A stretch of DNA of 64,000 bases, from the NCBI GenBank assembly GCA_033002965.1, contig JAURVB010000851.1, positions 186,001 through 250,000 on the forward strand. Direction: 5' to 3'. Below are positions 1 to 13,178 of the stretch, in pieces (positions within the stretch are counted from its first letter, which is position 1; every line of letters begins with the position of its first letter). A program made the position numbers and the translations under genes. The DNA is from Piper betle (Eukaryota; Streptophyta; Magnoliopsida; Piperales; Piperaceae). A model generated the notes under the pieces. That model was not told where the DNA came from. It saw only the letters and a list, made by a program, of their open reading frames with translations, and did not search any database.

Positions 1-3000
1 AAGACAGGGACGTAAAAAATAGTAATTAATAGTTTGAGTCATTAATTGAAAATTTTATCTAATTTGGTGATATAGTTTATAGTTCTCAAAAGTAAAAGAG
101 TCCACATCTCTTGTGAGATTGGGAGAACAAATAAAAAAATAACAAACAGGCATTTATTCTTATTTGAAATTTCAACTTTGTCTTTAACAAAAATGACATT
201 AATTGTCACACTTTTAATTGGTTAGTACAATCAAGGCTTACCATTTGACCTTACAGCTTATTTTTATTCAAAATGACACACGTCCAGCCATAGGCATGCA
301 ACCCATGTTAAAGTTTTGTTATCGACTCATAGAATAAAGACCCACGAAAGATACTGAGAGCCTCCAACTTAATCATAAATATAATATTTTTTAGGGCAAA
401 ATATATACAATATATTATTATGAATGTACTTATAAATTCTTAACTTATTTAATTAATTTTTAAAGAGATGAGTTACGCTTATTATGTTGTACTTGGGTCA
501 GGTTATTATATTTGATATCAGAATTAACTTAAAACTGTACTAGATGATAAACTGGACTAAAATATAATATGTGTCATTATATATCATTGGCCACATACAA
601 ATCATGACGTGGGCTAGGTTATTAAGCACGGGTCAAGTGTATAAATTACGAGGACAAAATTTCTTAAGTTGGTTTAATTGTAAAAGTTTCAACTTAATCT
701 CACCTTCAATACTCTTTGAGGTAAAATCTATTACATTAATAGAAGTATACTTATTAATCTTTAACTTGATAAATTATTTTTTGAATAGATAATTTATACT
801 CGTCATGTTACACTTTAAATTGGGTTGTTACATAAAAGTTTCAAAAAAACTTTGACACAAGAAAAAAATCGTCGGAGTTTTCGCACCTGAGCTTCACTAT
901 TAATCGAAGAGAGAGACAAACACTACAAAAAAAGAGAGACTTTCTTCTACCCCTTAAATAAAAACCATGGAGAAAAGTTTGCTTTTTGCCACACCTCTAT
1001 ACGTATAAAATAATGGAAAAACTTTTGTCACCACTTTTTAGCGCCCTATTTTTTGTTACGCTATTTTATATTCACCATTTTATAGTACATTTTAAGTTTA
1101 TTAAACAGTAAAAAATTTTAAATTTTTAATAATAAAAGACTAGCGGTCATAATTTGAAATACCAGACAAAACTTATCACTCTAACGTGATATACAGGGAC
1201 ATCTTCAACTTGTACAATCCGGCGTACCTCTTTTAAATTTGGTCTCCAGTGTGGTATTTGAAATCATTTTAGAGGCTGCTTAAAAATAAAATAGTCTGCC
1301 TTAAAGACCCCAGATCTAACTACTCACTGTAAGCAAAATATTATGACAAGCAAAAAAGAGATAAATAAAATTAAATAAGAACTCAAAAAAGGAAGAGGAG
1401 TTGGATCTTACACGCAATCGAACAGCCGACAATGCATAAAAACCTCACGAAGTATATAAGAAAGGGGACAAGAACAAGGACAGGAACGTTTCGCCAGTCT
1501 TCTCTAAAACCATCCATATTTTTTTGTGGGTTAGTTCCTCTTAGATTATTGCCTTACATAACAACACTATACTACTTCCATTGTTGTAGATTGATCAAAT
1601 TAAGACCAAATCACATTCTACTTCAGCGTGTCCACAATTTTTTCCCGGATCGGAATTTTTAATATATATTTGAATATTTGCTTTTGATTGCGATCGAGAC
1701 GATCGTTTAAAGTTTAGAATTTAGAGGCTTGGAAGAGGTTAGATTGATCAGATTCTTTTCGTGTTAACCTGCTAAATACTTGGGTAACTCGGCTCTTTAA
1801 TATTTTGGGTCCGGTTCCCGACTAAATAGATTTAAGGTGTTACATTTAAACCGTCAAATCCAATTATTGGGTACAATACAAGAACTTATGTTATACTCTC
1901 CCTTTCCAACAACATGACTATTCTATATTATAATCTATGAAATATAGGGCTTTTAATACGGTATTGTCATGTATCTTTTAATTATTTAATAATATTACCC
2001 TTTTATTTCTTATTACTAAAATAATTATTGTTTTATTATAAACATGATTTTTTTAAAATCCTTCGATACTTTATTATTGTAATTAAGATTTGTTTTAATT
2101 TGTATTATAATTAACATTTGTTTTGAAATCATTTAGCGCATCGCACGATTTAACAACTAGTTACTTTAATAAAAGACGCAAGAGTTATAGTACTCTTGAT
2201 TGTTGTCTACTCAAAACATATGAACATCATTAGCAAATGCCCCTCTTTATAATAACCTTTAAATACTCCTGTACACCCAAGTCTGAGTGCATGCAACGCA
2301 AGGTAGACGTAATGTAGATGTCTTATATATATATATATATAATGAGTAGACATACGACTCTCAAATCCTTCTTTAATCAAGGCAGACACATAATCCATAT
2401 ATTTGATATGGAAAGGAAGAAAGCAAGAAGACCCAACATTTGTTCTGGGAAGGGGAGAGGTAAATAATGGTGAGGAAGAAAGATAGAAAAGAGAGAAAAG
2501 CAATGACAAGTAAAAGGAGGGACCTGCTGCAGAAACAGACATGGAGTCTCCGACAAAGATCCCAGTACCACAAAACTGACCTACCTACATCATTTTAGGG
2601 TTTTGTTTATGGCCCCCCAAGGAATGTTAGAAAATCATAAACTAGTATAGGTTGGTTAATTCAAAAAACAGAAAAAAAGCCGTGTGTCAATTTTCAATAT
2701 TATTGGAATGTATCTGGCCAAATCTCATCGTGGGTCATTTTATTTTGGCAATTGGAGTGGCACAACAATCAATGGCAACTATTTTAGTGACAAGAGGTAT
2801 GAAATTGGTTTGATTAATGTTTAGTGTTTGATTAATAATGTGGGTGGTGTGCTACTAGGGCTAGGGAACTTTAACTTATGTAGACATTTACTAGTTGAAA
2901 AATGTGTCATGATGTGGGTCATCTACTATTGTACATTCCCTCATACTCCTAACTTTTTCATTTCCTTATTTTATTGAAGTTTGTATTCATGAATCAATAT

Positions 3001-4385
3001 TTGAGTTCCCAGCTACCTGTCCCGTGTTTGTCTAGGTGCAGTGTTATGCTATTAAAAATTTGCTTGCACATAATACAAAATAGTTTTCTTTCTAACTATT
3101 TTCCTTCCGAACTGAAATCTCATTCGATATTGAGGGAAAGTTTTGTCGAAAAAGATTTGATGTTATCGCCGCAGATCAAATCAGAGAAATCACCTCTTCG
3201 GGTAATTTTGTAAATTTCAACGATATGTTTTGAAAATTTTGTTATGTTTCATCAGAAAAATAGGGTTTTCATTGGTGGCAATGGGCACCGGAATCTCTAC
3301 CCGCAGAGGAGATTTCAATTCCTTTCTATATACCAGCTCGAGCTTGTTAAGTTAAGTGATAAATTATTTAAAATTTACGAATAAGAATAAATTAACACGA
3401 CATTACATTGACTTAATTGGAGATATGTAACATACATGGCTCATATGCCAAACCAAAATGTGAAAAACAGACAATATTTCAAACGATTTAATTCTTTCAA
3501 TGTTTAAATCACTAGTTGACTTCTATGATCTTGGCATTAACCTTCATGTGTGAACAAGTAGGGTAATATGGAGTCATTGCAAGAAGCATTGAATCCATTG
3601 CTTGCATGAGTTGGTACACTCACTATTCTAGAATTATTCCTCCGTTGAAAATAGACTTCTACTATATCAGTCTTAATGATGAAAAATATCTTTCAAAGTC
3701 GTTAGAAATGTTTTCCATCCTATATGCATATAAAGTTTAATTTATTTATGTTTATAATTTCCAAGAGAATTCTCGAGTTATATATATTAATGTGCATGTA
3801 TATAACTTTTTTTACAGAAGATAATAGAAATATGTATGATGCTGATATGCATATTATGTTCAAGCCATGTCTACTAAACATGCACGAGACTATATTATTT
3901 TGTTCGCCAAAAATTACCATGGACAAATGTGATATTTTTTGTAGTGCTTGTAATCAGGTGCGGAAACATACCTTTCAAGTGCATTTAGTGACAACAAATT
4001 TGTTACTAAGATTAAAAATTTGTCACTTAAAACATAGTCACAACAATTTTATTTAAAAATATCTTCACATTAACAATATTAACGGATTTTGTTGTCACCC
4101 TCTTCTATTGTAGTGATATATATGAATATATTTCATAGGTAACACCAATTCAAAGTGTTGATCAAAGATTTCTCTCAAAGAAAGCTCTTGAAATCCTTGC
4201 TATGAGATAAACAAGAAAGTCTAAAATCACAAATTATCTAGCTAGCTACATGCCTATATGTTAGGAATACTCTCAATGACCAAGGTGTAACCTCCAAGGC
4301 CACTCCTTTGGCGTGATAACACAGCTACCTCCTTTTCTGCCCCTACTTTTGTGCCAAAGCAAAAGTTGAGAAAGAAAAGAAAAAA
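1..4385. other. AT-rich intergenic 5' flank, no gene recognised
   Basis: The stretch is AT-rich with many stops in all frames. The few open frames are short, lack recognisable domains and have no splice partners. Apart from a short TA microsatellite near 2.33 kb I see no mobile-element termini or coding similarity. The last few hundred bases are presumably the upstream regulatory region of the bHLH gene. Confidence 0.6.
2323..2341. repeat. (TA)n microsatellite
   Basis: An uninterrupted alternating TA run of about 19 bases lies in otherwise AT-rich intergenic DNA. Confidence 0.9.
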
Positions 4386-4396
4386 TATATAAAAGG
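4386..4396 (+). promoter_or_regulatory. Candidate TATA box of the bHLH gene
   Basis: TATATAAAAGG lies 231 bases upstream of the ATG at 4627. A start of transcription about 30 bases further on would give a 5' leader of roughly 200 nt, GA-rich near 4570-4600. This rests on motif and spacing only; no transcript evidence is available and a leader intron cannot be excluded. Confidence 0.45.
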
Positions 4397-4626
4397 AAAC
4401 ACAGGAATAGTAGTAAAAAAGAAGGGAGAAAGAGCATAAAACAAGATTTCCATGTCTTGATATGCCGAATTCCTCAAACTTAGCTGCTTGAACCAACCTT
4501 CTACTCCATCTTACAAGTAACATTACCCAAAACTATCAACAACCCAATATAGTTTGGCTAGCTGCTAAGGTGTAGAAGAGGTAGAAGAAGAAGAAAAATT
4601 TGATGTGAGGCTAAATTTGATAAGGC

Positions 4627-7600
4627 ATGAATAGAGGTGTTTTGCAGAGCTTGCCGGTGCAACAGATGATGGCAGGGAGCCCCAACTGGTGGAACATCAA
4701 CACCAACATGCGCCATCCTCATGACCAGATCAATCTTCTTCTCCCTTCTTCATCTTCTTCCTCCTCTTTTTCTTCTTCATCACCTTCACCATCTTCAATC
4801 TTTCCTCCGCCTCTCCCACCAAACTCTCTTCTTATGAACCATTGGCATGATACCCATGAGCTGCCAGATCACTCATGGAACCAACTTCTCATGTAAGCCC
4901 CTCTATCTTTATCCCATGCATGAACAAAAATTTAAAGTGTATTAGCTAGATCATCTCATCATGTGGTTTTGTGTATTTTGTAGTCTCTTTGTTAATCATG
5001 ATCAATCCTTCAGGTTCAAAGTGTAATAGATTTTGGGTATTTTAGTTGCATCACCTATGATTACATTGTCCGCGGAAAAAGTTTGCACCAAGGGGCATCA
5101 TCTTGAATGTTTGATTAACGCAGTGAGCTAATATTGTATGAATCGGCTTTTTTCAGGAGCGGACTGGTGGGAGAGGAAGATAGATGCAGCTTCAACCACT
5201 TTCAGCACAAGAAAACTGAGAACTGGACGGATCACGTGATGTATTGTACAAATGGAACCATGCTAGACGTGAAACAAGAGAGCTCTGATCAGGGTGGCTA
5301 TTTAAGAGGACATGATCAGAATAGTGAAGAGATTCAAGCACTCAAATCTCAATGTGGTCAAGTTCTACCTGCTTGTTCACCTAGATCTTGTGTTACAACC
5401 ACTCTTAGCAACAACTTGCTTGATTTCTCTAGTAGCAAGGGGGAAGAAATGCATCAACAACAGCGTGATCATTCACTAGAGGTACTAAAACATCAGTTTT
5501 CATGACAAGATGATCAAAACCATCTTTCTTGTTCTTGATCCAACAAGTTAGAATATTTTCTCTAATTTATGCTTGAGATCTAACATGTTCTTGGACAACT
5601 CCACTTCTATTTATGCATAAAGTGCAACAGCTGCCAAACTGGGTCTGCATATAAGAAGGCAAGGGTGCGATCTACTCCACAGTCTGCTTTCAAGGTGTTG
5701 ATTAGCTCTTCATATACGCTCATTTTTTTCACTCCTTATCTAATCTTCCCAGTCAAAAATTAGAAAGCTAGCATGACTTTGAGCCACATAGATTTGGTTA
5801 CATGCTTTCTTCCATAAATCACACAGGTGCGCAAGGAAAATCTTGGTGACAGAATAACAGCTCTGCACCAGCTTGTTTCTCCATTTGGAAAGGTAAAGAT
5901 ATAGCATACATAAACCCACAAAAAATCTTGGGCTATTCCATTCCAAAGTGTGAATAGCTCACTAATTGGCATACCCAAAATACTGTACTTCAATATAATA
6001 TATATAAGCTTGATGCTAGTATAGCTAACCAGACATGGAAAAAAGGGGCATGATGAACATGGGTTTTGGCCACTTTTGCAGACTGACACAGCCTCTGTCT
6101 TGTTAGAAGCTATTGGATACATCAGATTCCTTCAGAATCAAATCGAGGTGATGCTTCTTCTTCTCTCCTTCGGTTGTGCAAACAGCAAAGAATTATTGGG
6201 CACGCAGATAAAGTAGGCTGCACCACTGTCTGCAACTAGCTCTTTCTCTTGCTTTGTTTCTCACAGCTTTTGTTATTGAAGTTAGCACAGTCAAGAGTTA
6301 ATAAGAAAAAAACATTCCTCGTCTTTGATTCAGGCTCTTAGTTCCCCGTACTTGGGCTCTGCATCAACTTCTAGGACCAAGAGGCAACCTGTAAGTAGAT
6401 TCATCTCTCCCACAAAAACATGACTATGATCTCTCACCCACCCCATGTTTTCCCCTCTCCCATCTGGGCATCTCCTCTCCTCATTTGCACAAGAAGACAC
6501 AGGGTACATACTCAACCTTGTACCTCTTTGCCCATTAAAAAACCCTTCTATACATTGGGTGGACTATAGAATACATCCACTTGTAAAATACAACATAAGG
6601 TTGCATATTATTGATGGCCAAAGAGTACACAATATGCGAGTGCACCGTACTACTGGTTTTGGTTGTGAGGCGATTTTTACAGGCATAAAAACTTCACTCA
6701 TTTATAATCTTTCTTTACCACCATCATGATTGACAGAGTCATTATCTTATGACTTATCTGTCTCTATGTTTTAGATTTATCTGTCAAAATATCATTTGGG
6801 CACAGCTTTCGAAGTCATTTTCAATCTTGGCCATCTTTAAAATTTTGTTTTTAAGTGTTACATAATTTATTTTAAATGCTTGCTTTACAAGCAAAATTCC
6901 ACACATTTTTTTAGTATGATTTGATCTTTGTGGATAGATGAACTTTTAATGTGTGATATTATTTTATGGGCAAGTAGTACATTTATATATTAATATATGT
7001 GACGGCTAATTAAGATGTAAACACATTCAGAATGACATTTCTTTGCTTCAGATTCAAGCTGCGGAAAGGAGTAGTGTATTTCCAGAGGACCCAGGCCAGG
7101 TATGCTTTATTGGATCCCCTCCCAGCTTGAAAGCAATTTAGTATCTCAAAGTATGTTATAATAGAAAAGTGGTATGCTTTTGTGCATCCTTTCCACAACA
7201 AAAGAAAGGCCCAAGAGAACAAGAAATGAGCTCTGTGCCTTATTTTTGGTCTAAAGTAGTACATTTCAACTACAGTAGAATTTATACATATAAATCTGTA
7301 TGCCCATGCTTAGATGCTGATTCTTTGATTATTGTTTCTTGATTAGCTGTTGGAGAATGCTTGCATCAAAAGGAGAGGAGGTCAAGATCAAAAGGTGATG
7401 GGCATTTTCATTATATATAATATGCTAGTTTATTTCATTGCTCAATTAATTATTACGGCCCCAATAATTGTCTACTCCAAGTCATCTACATTCTCAACAA
7501 TAATTTTAAGTAAAAACTTTATATTTGTCTTGGTTTAATTACAATAGAAAGACTAAAAATGATATTTTTTTCGCTGATTATCACAACAAACCAATTTGTT

Positions 7601-8228
7601 AAGAATAAGCCGTGGAGCCTAGATAATTAATTGTAGTCATCCACAAAATTTGACTTGGAAAAATTCGTTAAGCTGCATAAAAAACAGTATAAATGTGGAA
7701 AATTGCTTTCAAGAACTGATGTCCTTTCAGCACAAATTTTTTCACATATCATACCAGAAAAATAATTAAAGAAAGGCTAATAAGAAAGAGTACAAAGTTC
7801 GGCCATTTTTCGAAAATCATAATTTGCATAGGTGCAAAACAAAATCTCATAACAAATTATTATTTATCGTGGGATTTCGGACATTTGTCACAGGATTGCC
7901 CATGACAATCAAATGCTCATTTTGTCACCAGCGAAGGGTAGTCATGTTTTGCTTGTATTTATGTTAAAACACGAAAAAAAATTTCATAGTATTACCATTT
8001 TTATCATTGTTATTCCCTATTTAAAAAAGTGGGTTAGCTAGTAATCATTTTTCTCAAATAACATTTGAAACTTTTTAGGGTTCTAATGAATCTGGGGAGC
8101 CAAGGAAAGATCTGCGCAGTAGAGGGCTGTGCTTAGTTCCTGTGGCCTGCACCATTCAGGTCGGAAGTGATAATGGAGCTGATTACTGGGCACCGGCGCC
8201 ACTGGCCTTCGGCGGCGGCTTCCATTAA
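4627..8228 (+). CDS. bHLH transcription factor, bHLH68/bHLH133-like, nine exons
   Basis: Exons that keep frame across GT-AG junctions are 4627-4892, 5157-5481, 5623-5694, 5827-5892, 6082-6147, 6334-6390, 7052-7099, 7347-7394 and 8079-8228, giving 365 residues. The start is the first ATG after the candidate TATA box and opens with MNRGVLQS, followed by NWWNIN, the usual N-terminus of the bHLH68/bHLH133 group. Residues about 40-65 are a serine/proline tract. The bHLH is assembled from exons 3-6: a weak basic part (KKARV...[11 protein letters not shown], about 208-230), helix 1 [11 protein letters not shown], then [22 protein letters not shown] and ALSSPYL. The C-terminus has [11 protein letters not shown] and [10 protein letters not shown], both typical of the group. 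The basic region lacks the His-Glu-Arg set of classic E-box binders, so this is an atypical bHLH; nuclear location and dimerisation are inferred from the family. Exons 4-8 are only 48-66 nt. No lesion is seen, so the gene is probably functional. Confidence 0.93.
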
Positions 8229-8513
8229 TCTCATCAATAATTTACATGTTCAAGTTTCACAGCAATCTTAAGCTTCCATACTGTGAGATAGCATCATGAG
8301 CAGTCATTCTGCAATGATATATATTCATACAAAAAAGAAGGTTGATTGCTCATGATGGTATGCACTTTGAAGCAAAGAAGGTTAGCTTTGCTAATATCAT
8401 ATCATCATTCCTAGTGTTTAATTTATGCTTGTTGAACTTTAATTTGACATGAATATTAATGTTTTTATTAATGTAAATGTTTTTTTAATGTTCATGGTGT
8501 ATCTCGAAATATA
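8229..8513 (+). other. 3' flank of the bHLH gene, probable 3' UTR
   Basis: AT-rich sequence follows the TAA at 8226-8228 up to the target site of the copia element. It probably contains the bHLH polyadenylation site, though no single signal stands out. The copia insertion therefore begins under 300 bases after the stop codon. Confidence 0.4.
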
Positions 8514-8518
8514 AGTAG

Positions 8519-9043
8519 TTTTGAGATTAACTAAACAAATCAAATACAAATCTCCCATTTCAATATATAAGGATGAGAAGTACCAAATAAATAGAGAGAA
8601 TAAACAAACCAATTTTATGTGAAAAATCCCAAATTTGAAGGAAAAATCATAGGGCAAACTACCAGATCAAATTTATATATCATAACTTTGATATAGAATA
8701 TATCCATAAGAGAACAAACTCCCCAATACCAATTTACTATATTTCCTACAAAATTAGTATTAATTAAGAAAGAAAATAAAGAATTATGGATTACAAATAT
8801 AAAAACTTGGCAAAGTTATCATTAATTATTGCAAACAAATCTCAACAAAACATTTACCTTTCTTAAATCCACACAATTTTCTTCTCCCTTCGTAGCGGCC
8901 ATTTTTTCCCAGAAACCAAAAACCAAAAAAGAAAAGTGTCGTGCATTGCTTTTATTCCTTTCAGCTAACCAAATCTGTAAAATCTTGGTTTTTGCCAAAA
9001 ACATGTTTGTAATTTCGTGTATTTATAGAGGGACAACCCAATG
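8519..9043 (-). repeat. 3' LTR of the copia element
   Basis: It aligns along its length with 13179-13710. Both terminal dinucleotides are mutated: the plus-strand ends read TT...TG where the other LTR has TG...CA. The boundaries were set from the alignment and the flanking AGTAG. Confidence 0.88.
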
Positions 9044-9045
9044 AA

Positions 9046-9057
9046 CCTCCCTTTCCC
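9046..9057 (-). other. Polypurine tract of the copia element
   Basis: On the minus strand this reads GGGAAAGGGAGG, directly before the 3' LTR, where plus-strand DNA synthesis is primed in LTR elements. Confidence 0.75.
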
Positions 9058-9227
9058 GACTCCATGAAATACTTCTAGCTGGCATGGGAAGCTTCATCCA
9101 TGCCTGTTCCATTCTTGCAGTAAATATGTTTCTCCTTTGACACAACTTTTGTCATCATGTCTGAAACATTCCTTGTAGTATGAATTTTTATTAGCTTAAG
9201 AGATTTACTTTTCATTACATCTCTTAT

Positions 9228-10713
9228 TTAGTGATATTTCACATCAATATATTTGCTCCTTGAATGAAAACTTGAATTCTTAATCAGGTGAATTGTACTA
9301 TAGCTATCACGGTGTACAATGTATCTCTCATGTCTAATGCCAATTTCATTTAAAAATCTCTTCGTCCATAACATCTCCTTGCAAGCTTCTGTAGCAGCAA
9401 TAAATTCTGCTTCAGTTGTAGATAATGCAACACACTTTTGCAACCTAGATTGCCAAGACACAACCGTATTAGCAAAATTAACAACAAACCCAGATGTTGA
9501 CCTTCTTGTTTCCAAGTCACCTACCGTGTTTGCATTGGTGTAGCCAACCAATAAAGGTTTATCACTTTCAAAACATAAACACATTTTGGATGTACACCTC
9601 AAGTACCTCGTTATCCATTTAACTGCTTGCCAATATTCTTTATTCGAATTTGTTAAATGTTTGCTAACCATTCCAACTGCATATGCTATATCCGGCCTTG
9701 TACAAACCATAGCATATATCAAACTACCAACTGCATAAACATAAAGAACCTTTCTCATTTCCTTTATTTCTGTTTCACTTAAGTCACTTTTCGTCAACTT
9801 AAAGTGACCCCCAAGTGGAACTCCAATTGACTTTGCAACTCTCATATTGAATTTTGCAAGTACCTTTTCTATGTATTTTTCCTGTGACACCCAAAGCTTT
9901 CTAGCTCCCCTGTCACGCCGAATGGACATCCCCAAGATTTGCTTCGCCGATCCCAAATCCTTCAGTGTAAAAGATTGATTCAAGTTCTTTAAACTTGTAA
10001 TCTTGGCCCCATCATGTCCTACAATCAACATGTCATCCACATAAAGTAACAAAATAATAAAGTCACCATCGTCAAACCTTTTGATGAATACACAGTGATC
10101 AGAAACAGACTTCTTGTACTTATTTTTTCCATAAAAGAATCAAACTTTTTGTACTACTGTTTAGGAGCTTGCTCCAAACCGTACAAACTCTTTTTCAGTT
10201 TGCTTGTCAACTGTTCCTTTCCTCTAACTTCAAAACCCTATGGTTGCTCTATATGTATGGTATCCTCAAGATCACCATATAGAAAGGTTGTCTTCAAGTC
10301 TAACTGTTCAACTTCCAAATCCAAACTTGCAGCAAAAGCCAGAATAATTTTAATAGAAGATATTTTAACAACAGGAGAAAAAATTCATCGAAATCAATAT
10401 ATTTCTTTTGTCTGAAGCCCTTCACCACCAACCTTGCCTTGTACCGTAGTTGTGTATTGTTTTCTGCATGTTTGATCCTATATACCCATTTATTCTTCAG
10501 TACTCTCTTCCCCTTAGGAAGATCCACCAACTTATAGCTATGATTCTCATGCAAAGATTTCATCTCATCTTGCATTGCCTTCAACCACTTCTCATTTTCT
10601 ACATGAGCTTTGAGCTCACAAAAATTTTCTAGTTCTCCACACTCAGTAATTGTCATGTATTTTGATGATGGATATCTTGTTGATGGAACTGGTTCACGAG
10701 CTAATCTCCTCAT
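9228..10713 (-). pseudogene. copia reverse transcriptase-RNase H, broken
   Basis: Minus-strand similarity runs from the RT start (KGKRVLKNKWVYRIK near 10520) through the YVDDM catalytic box at the 10052 end of the lower open segment to RNase H (VALSTTEAEF...ATEACKEMLW, near 9400). The RT is split: between 10052 and 10300 the reading frame has stops in two conserved places, one where QP-x-GF normally has Glu and one where the KQ-x-Y motif normally has Trp. The RNase H part is open for 274 codons. The enzyme cannot be made as one product. Confidence 0.9.
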
Positions 10714-11234
10714 ATTAGTTAGCTGCCCTTGATCAGAATCTCCTTATTCTTGTCCAACATCATTAACAAACTCATTATAAATATCATCAAACACCACATC
10801 CTCACCATCATCATCACTAGGTGGGAAAATAATTGTGTCATCCTGAGTTGCCTCTTCATTTCTAATTGAGGTTGAAAGTTCTTTTATCCTTTCAAAGCTT
10901 TCCTGAGATTTTGTTTGAGGAACTTCTTCTTTGCCAAAGTCCTCAATTGTTTGATCCTCCTGAAAAATACATTTCTGCTTCAAGTCAGTTTTCTATTCTT
11001 AGGATCTCAAAGTTTGTATCCAAACTTATCATCACCATATCTTAGAAAAATACATTTCACGGCTCTAGAGTCAAGCTTAGCTCTTTAATCATTGGGCACA
11101 TATGCAAAAGCCTTACAGCCAAAGACTCAAATGAGAATAATTAACCTTTTTGTCACTCCAAACCGTATGTTACTTTCCAGGGGATGTGTGGGAGATCTGT
11201 TGATCAAATAACAAGTTGTGCTCAAGGCCTCACC

Positions 11235-11795
11235 CTAGAAGCTTTTAGGCAACTTAGTTGAAGACAAAATACTCCTAACCCTCTCAAAGATGGTCCTGTT
11301 CATTCTTTCAACCACTCCATTATGTTGAGGAGTATAAGGAACCGTCTTCTCATGCCTAATCCTATGCTTGCTACAATATTCATCAAACTCAACAGAACAA
11401 TATTCACCACCATTATCACTTCTAAGGCATTTTAAAAACTTACGTGTTTCTCTTTCAACCAATTCATGAAAATTCTTAAAGATGCCAAAAACATTACTTT
11501 TATTTTTCATGCCATAAGCCTACACCTTCTTAGAAATATCATCAATAAAAGTGATAAAATAAATAGAATCGCCAAGAGATTTTACCTTCATAGGCCCACA
11601 CACATCAAAGTGTACCAACTCAAGAACTTCTGACTTCCTTGTACTTGTGCTTGCAAAAGATGTTCTACGTTGTTTTTCAACCAAATAGTAGTGACAAGGA
11701 CTAATTGTGATGTCCTTGACCTTGGGAAGGAGATTTAGCTTCTTTAATATCTCCAGTCCCTTCTCACTTATGTGTCCCAATTGATGGTGGCACAA
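11235..11795 (-). pseudogene. copia integrase, broken
   Basis: Two adjoining open segments carry the GAG-pre-integrase zinc region (HHQLGH... then CHYY) and the integrase core (VHFDVCGPM, DNGGEY, PQHNGVVERMNRT), so the acidic catalytic positions are recognisable. The second Cys of the expected CxxC is Tyr. A stop splits the domain near 11515, and the segment is not continuous with the RT part. Confidence 0.88.
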
Positions 11796-12149
11796 ATCAG
11801 CAGTGGAATCAAGTGAGAAGATATTAACTTCCCCTCAAACTAGACTCGTCTCAGTCCTGTACAAACTACAACACTTCTTCCCTTTAGCAACAATAAGAGA
11901 ACCTTTCACAAGTTTCCACATACCTTGTGCAAATTATGAACTAAATCCTTCATCATCAAGCACTCTGGTTGGCAACAAACTCATCCTCAAATCTGGAATA
12001 TTTCTGACATTTTTTAGCACCAATCTGTAACCCATATTTGTTACTATATGCACATCTCCAAGCCCTACAATTTTGGAAGTATCAATATTTCCCATCTTCA
12101 CTATACCTAAATCCGAAGATTGATAGGTAGTAAAGGAATTTTTGCTTTA

Positions 12150-12190
12150 GAGTTACATGGAACGATGCTCCTGAGTGAACTACTCAACTA
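12150..12190 (-). pseudogene. copia protease active-site remnant
   Basis: The minus strand reads VVHSGASFHVT around 12150-12185. The family has an aspartic protease motif of the form DSGAS, and here the catalytic Asp codon is His (codon at 12175-12177). A stop lies a few codons upstream. The protease would be inactive. Confidence 0.7.
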
Positions 12191-12318
12191 ACATCACAAT
12201 CAGCTGTCAAACAATCATTCCTACAATCAGAAAGAATCACTATGTCATCATGCACAATATTAATATTCATTTCTCCTTGATGCTTGTTGTCTTTATTTTT
12301 CAAGTCTTTCTTGAGTTT

Positions 12319-12960
12319 CTAATAATCTTTCTTGAAATGACCTGTCTTGTCACAATAATAACATTTCAAGTTCTTCCTGGATTTAGACCTTCCTCGACTC
12401 TTATCCCTTCTATTTGTGTCTCTATTTCTTGATCTACCTCTTGCCTCTTCTGACACTAATGCATGAGACCCTGAAGTTGGTAGAGATTTTCTTCTCACTT
12501 CCTCATTCAGGAAACTGCTTGTTATCATGTCCATTGTGAGCTTTCTATCTGGGGCAGCATTGCTCAAAGTAATCACCAATGTTTCCCAACTCTCTGGCAA
12601 AGTGTTGAGGAGCAGGATTACTTGTCATTCTTCGTCTAAAGTCATCTTCATCCTAGCAAGTTGAGTTATAATACTCTTCATCTCATTTAGATGCTCACTT
12701 ATATCGCTTCCATCCTTATACCTCAAGTTCACTAATTTCCTTATCAAAAGGGTCTTATTGCTAGCAGTATTCCTTTCATCAATTTCTTAAAGTTTATCCC
12801 ATATTACTTTTGAGGATGCCAATTATGAAACATGATGATACACAACTTCATCTACCCATTATCTCAAACAGGCCATAACCATCTTATCTAACTTATTCCA
12901 GTCTTTTCAATCACCTTTGCTGGTTTCTAACCAATGATAAATTCATACAAATCCTTGGAA
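12319..12960 (-). pseudogene. copia gag with damaged zinc knuckle
   Basis: The open part (12319-12600) ends with a basic Arg/Ser-rich stretch followed by CYYCDKTGHFKKDY. This is a CCHC nucleic-acid-binding knuckle whose last Cys is Tyr, followed by a stop. Upstream minus-strand sequence to about 12960 still resembles gag but is interrupted by stops. Confidence 0.8.
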
Positions 12961-13064
12961 TAAAAATAATCAATCATTTTTCCTTTCTAATAATGCCAGT
13001 TACTCAGCCCCTTAAGAGATATCATCTTAACATACTTTTCATCGGTCATCTTGTTGAAATATAA

Positions 13065-13085
13065 ATCATCACACACACACACACA
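13065..13085. repeat. (CA)n microsatellite in the copia leader
   Basis: A short run of alternating CA lies between the PBS and gag of the copia element. Confidence 0.8.
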
Positions 13086-13163
13086 CTCCAACTAGGCTCT
13101 TAGAAATTTTGTCGAACACCTAGTGGGCAGAAAATATCAACAACCACAACTTGCAAACCTTTT

Positions 13164-13176
13164 GGCTCTGATACCA
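13164..13176 (-). other. Primer binding site of the copia element
   Basis: The minus strand reads TGGTATCAGAGCC two bases inside the 5' LTR. It matches the 3' end of plant initiator methionine tRNA, the usual copia primer. Confidence 0.88.
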
Positions 13177-13178
13177 CT

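Noticed and set aside
2207..2573. Minus-strand frames of 64-111 codons
   Set aside because: Hydrophobic low-complexity translation of purine-rich intergenic DNA, three overlapping frames, no domain.
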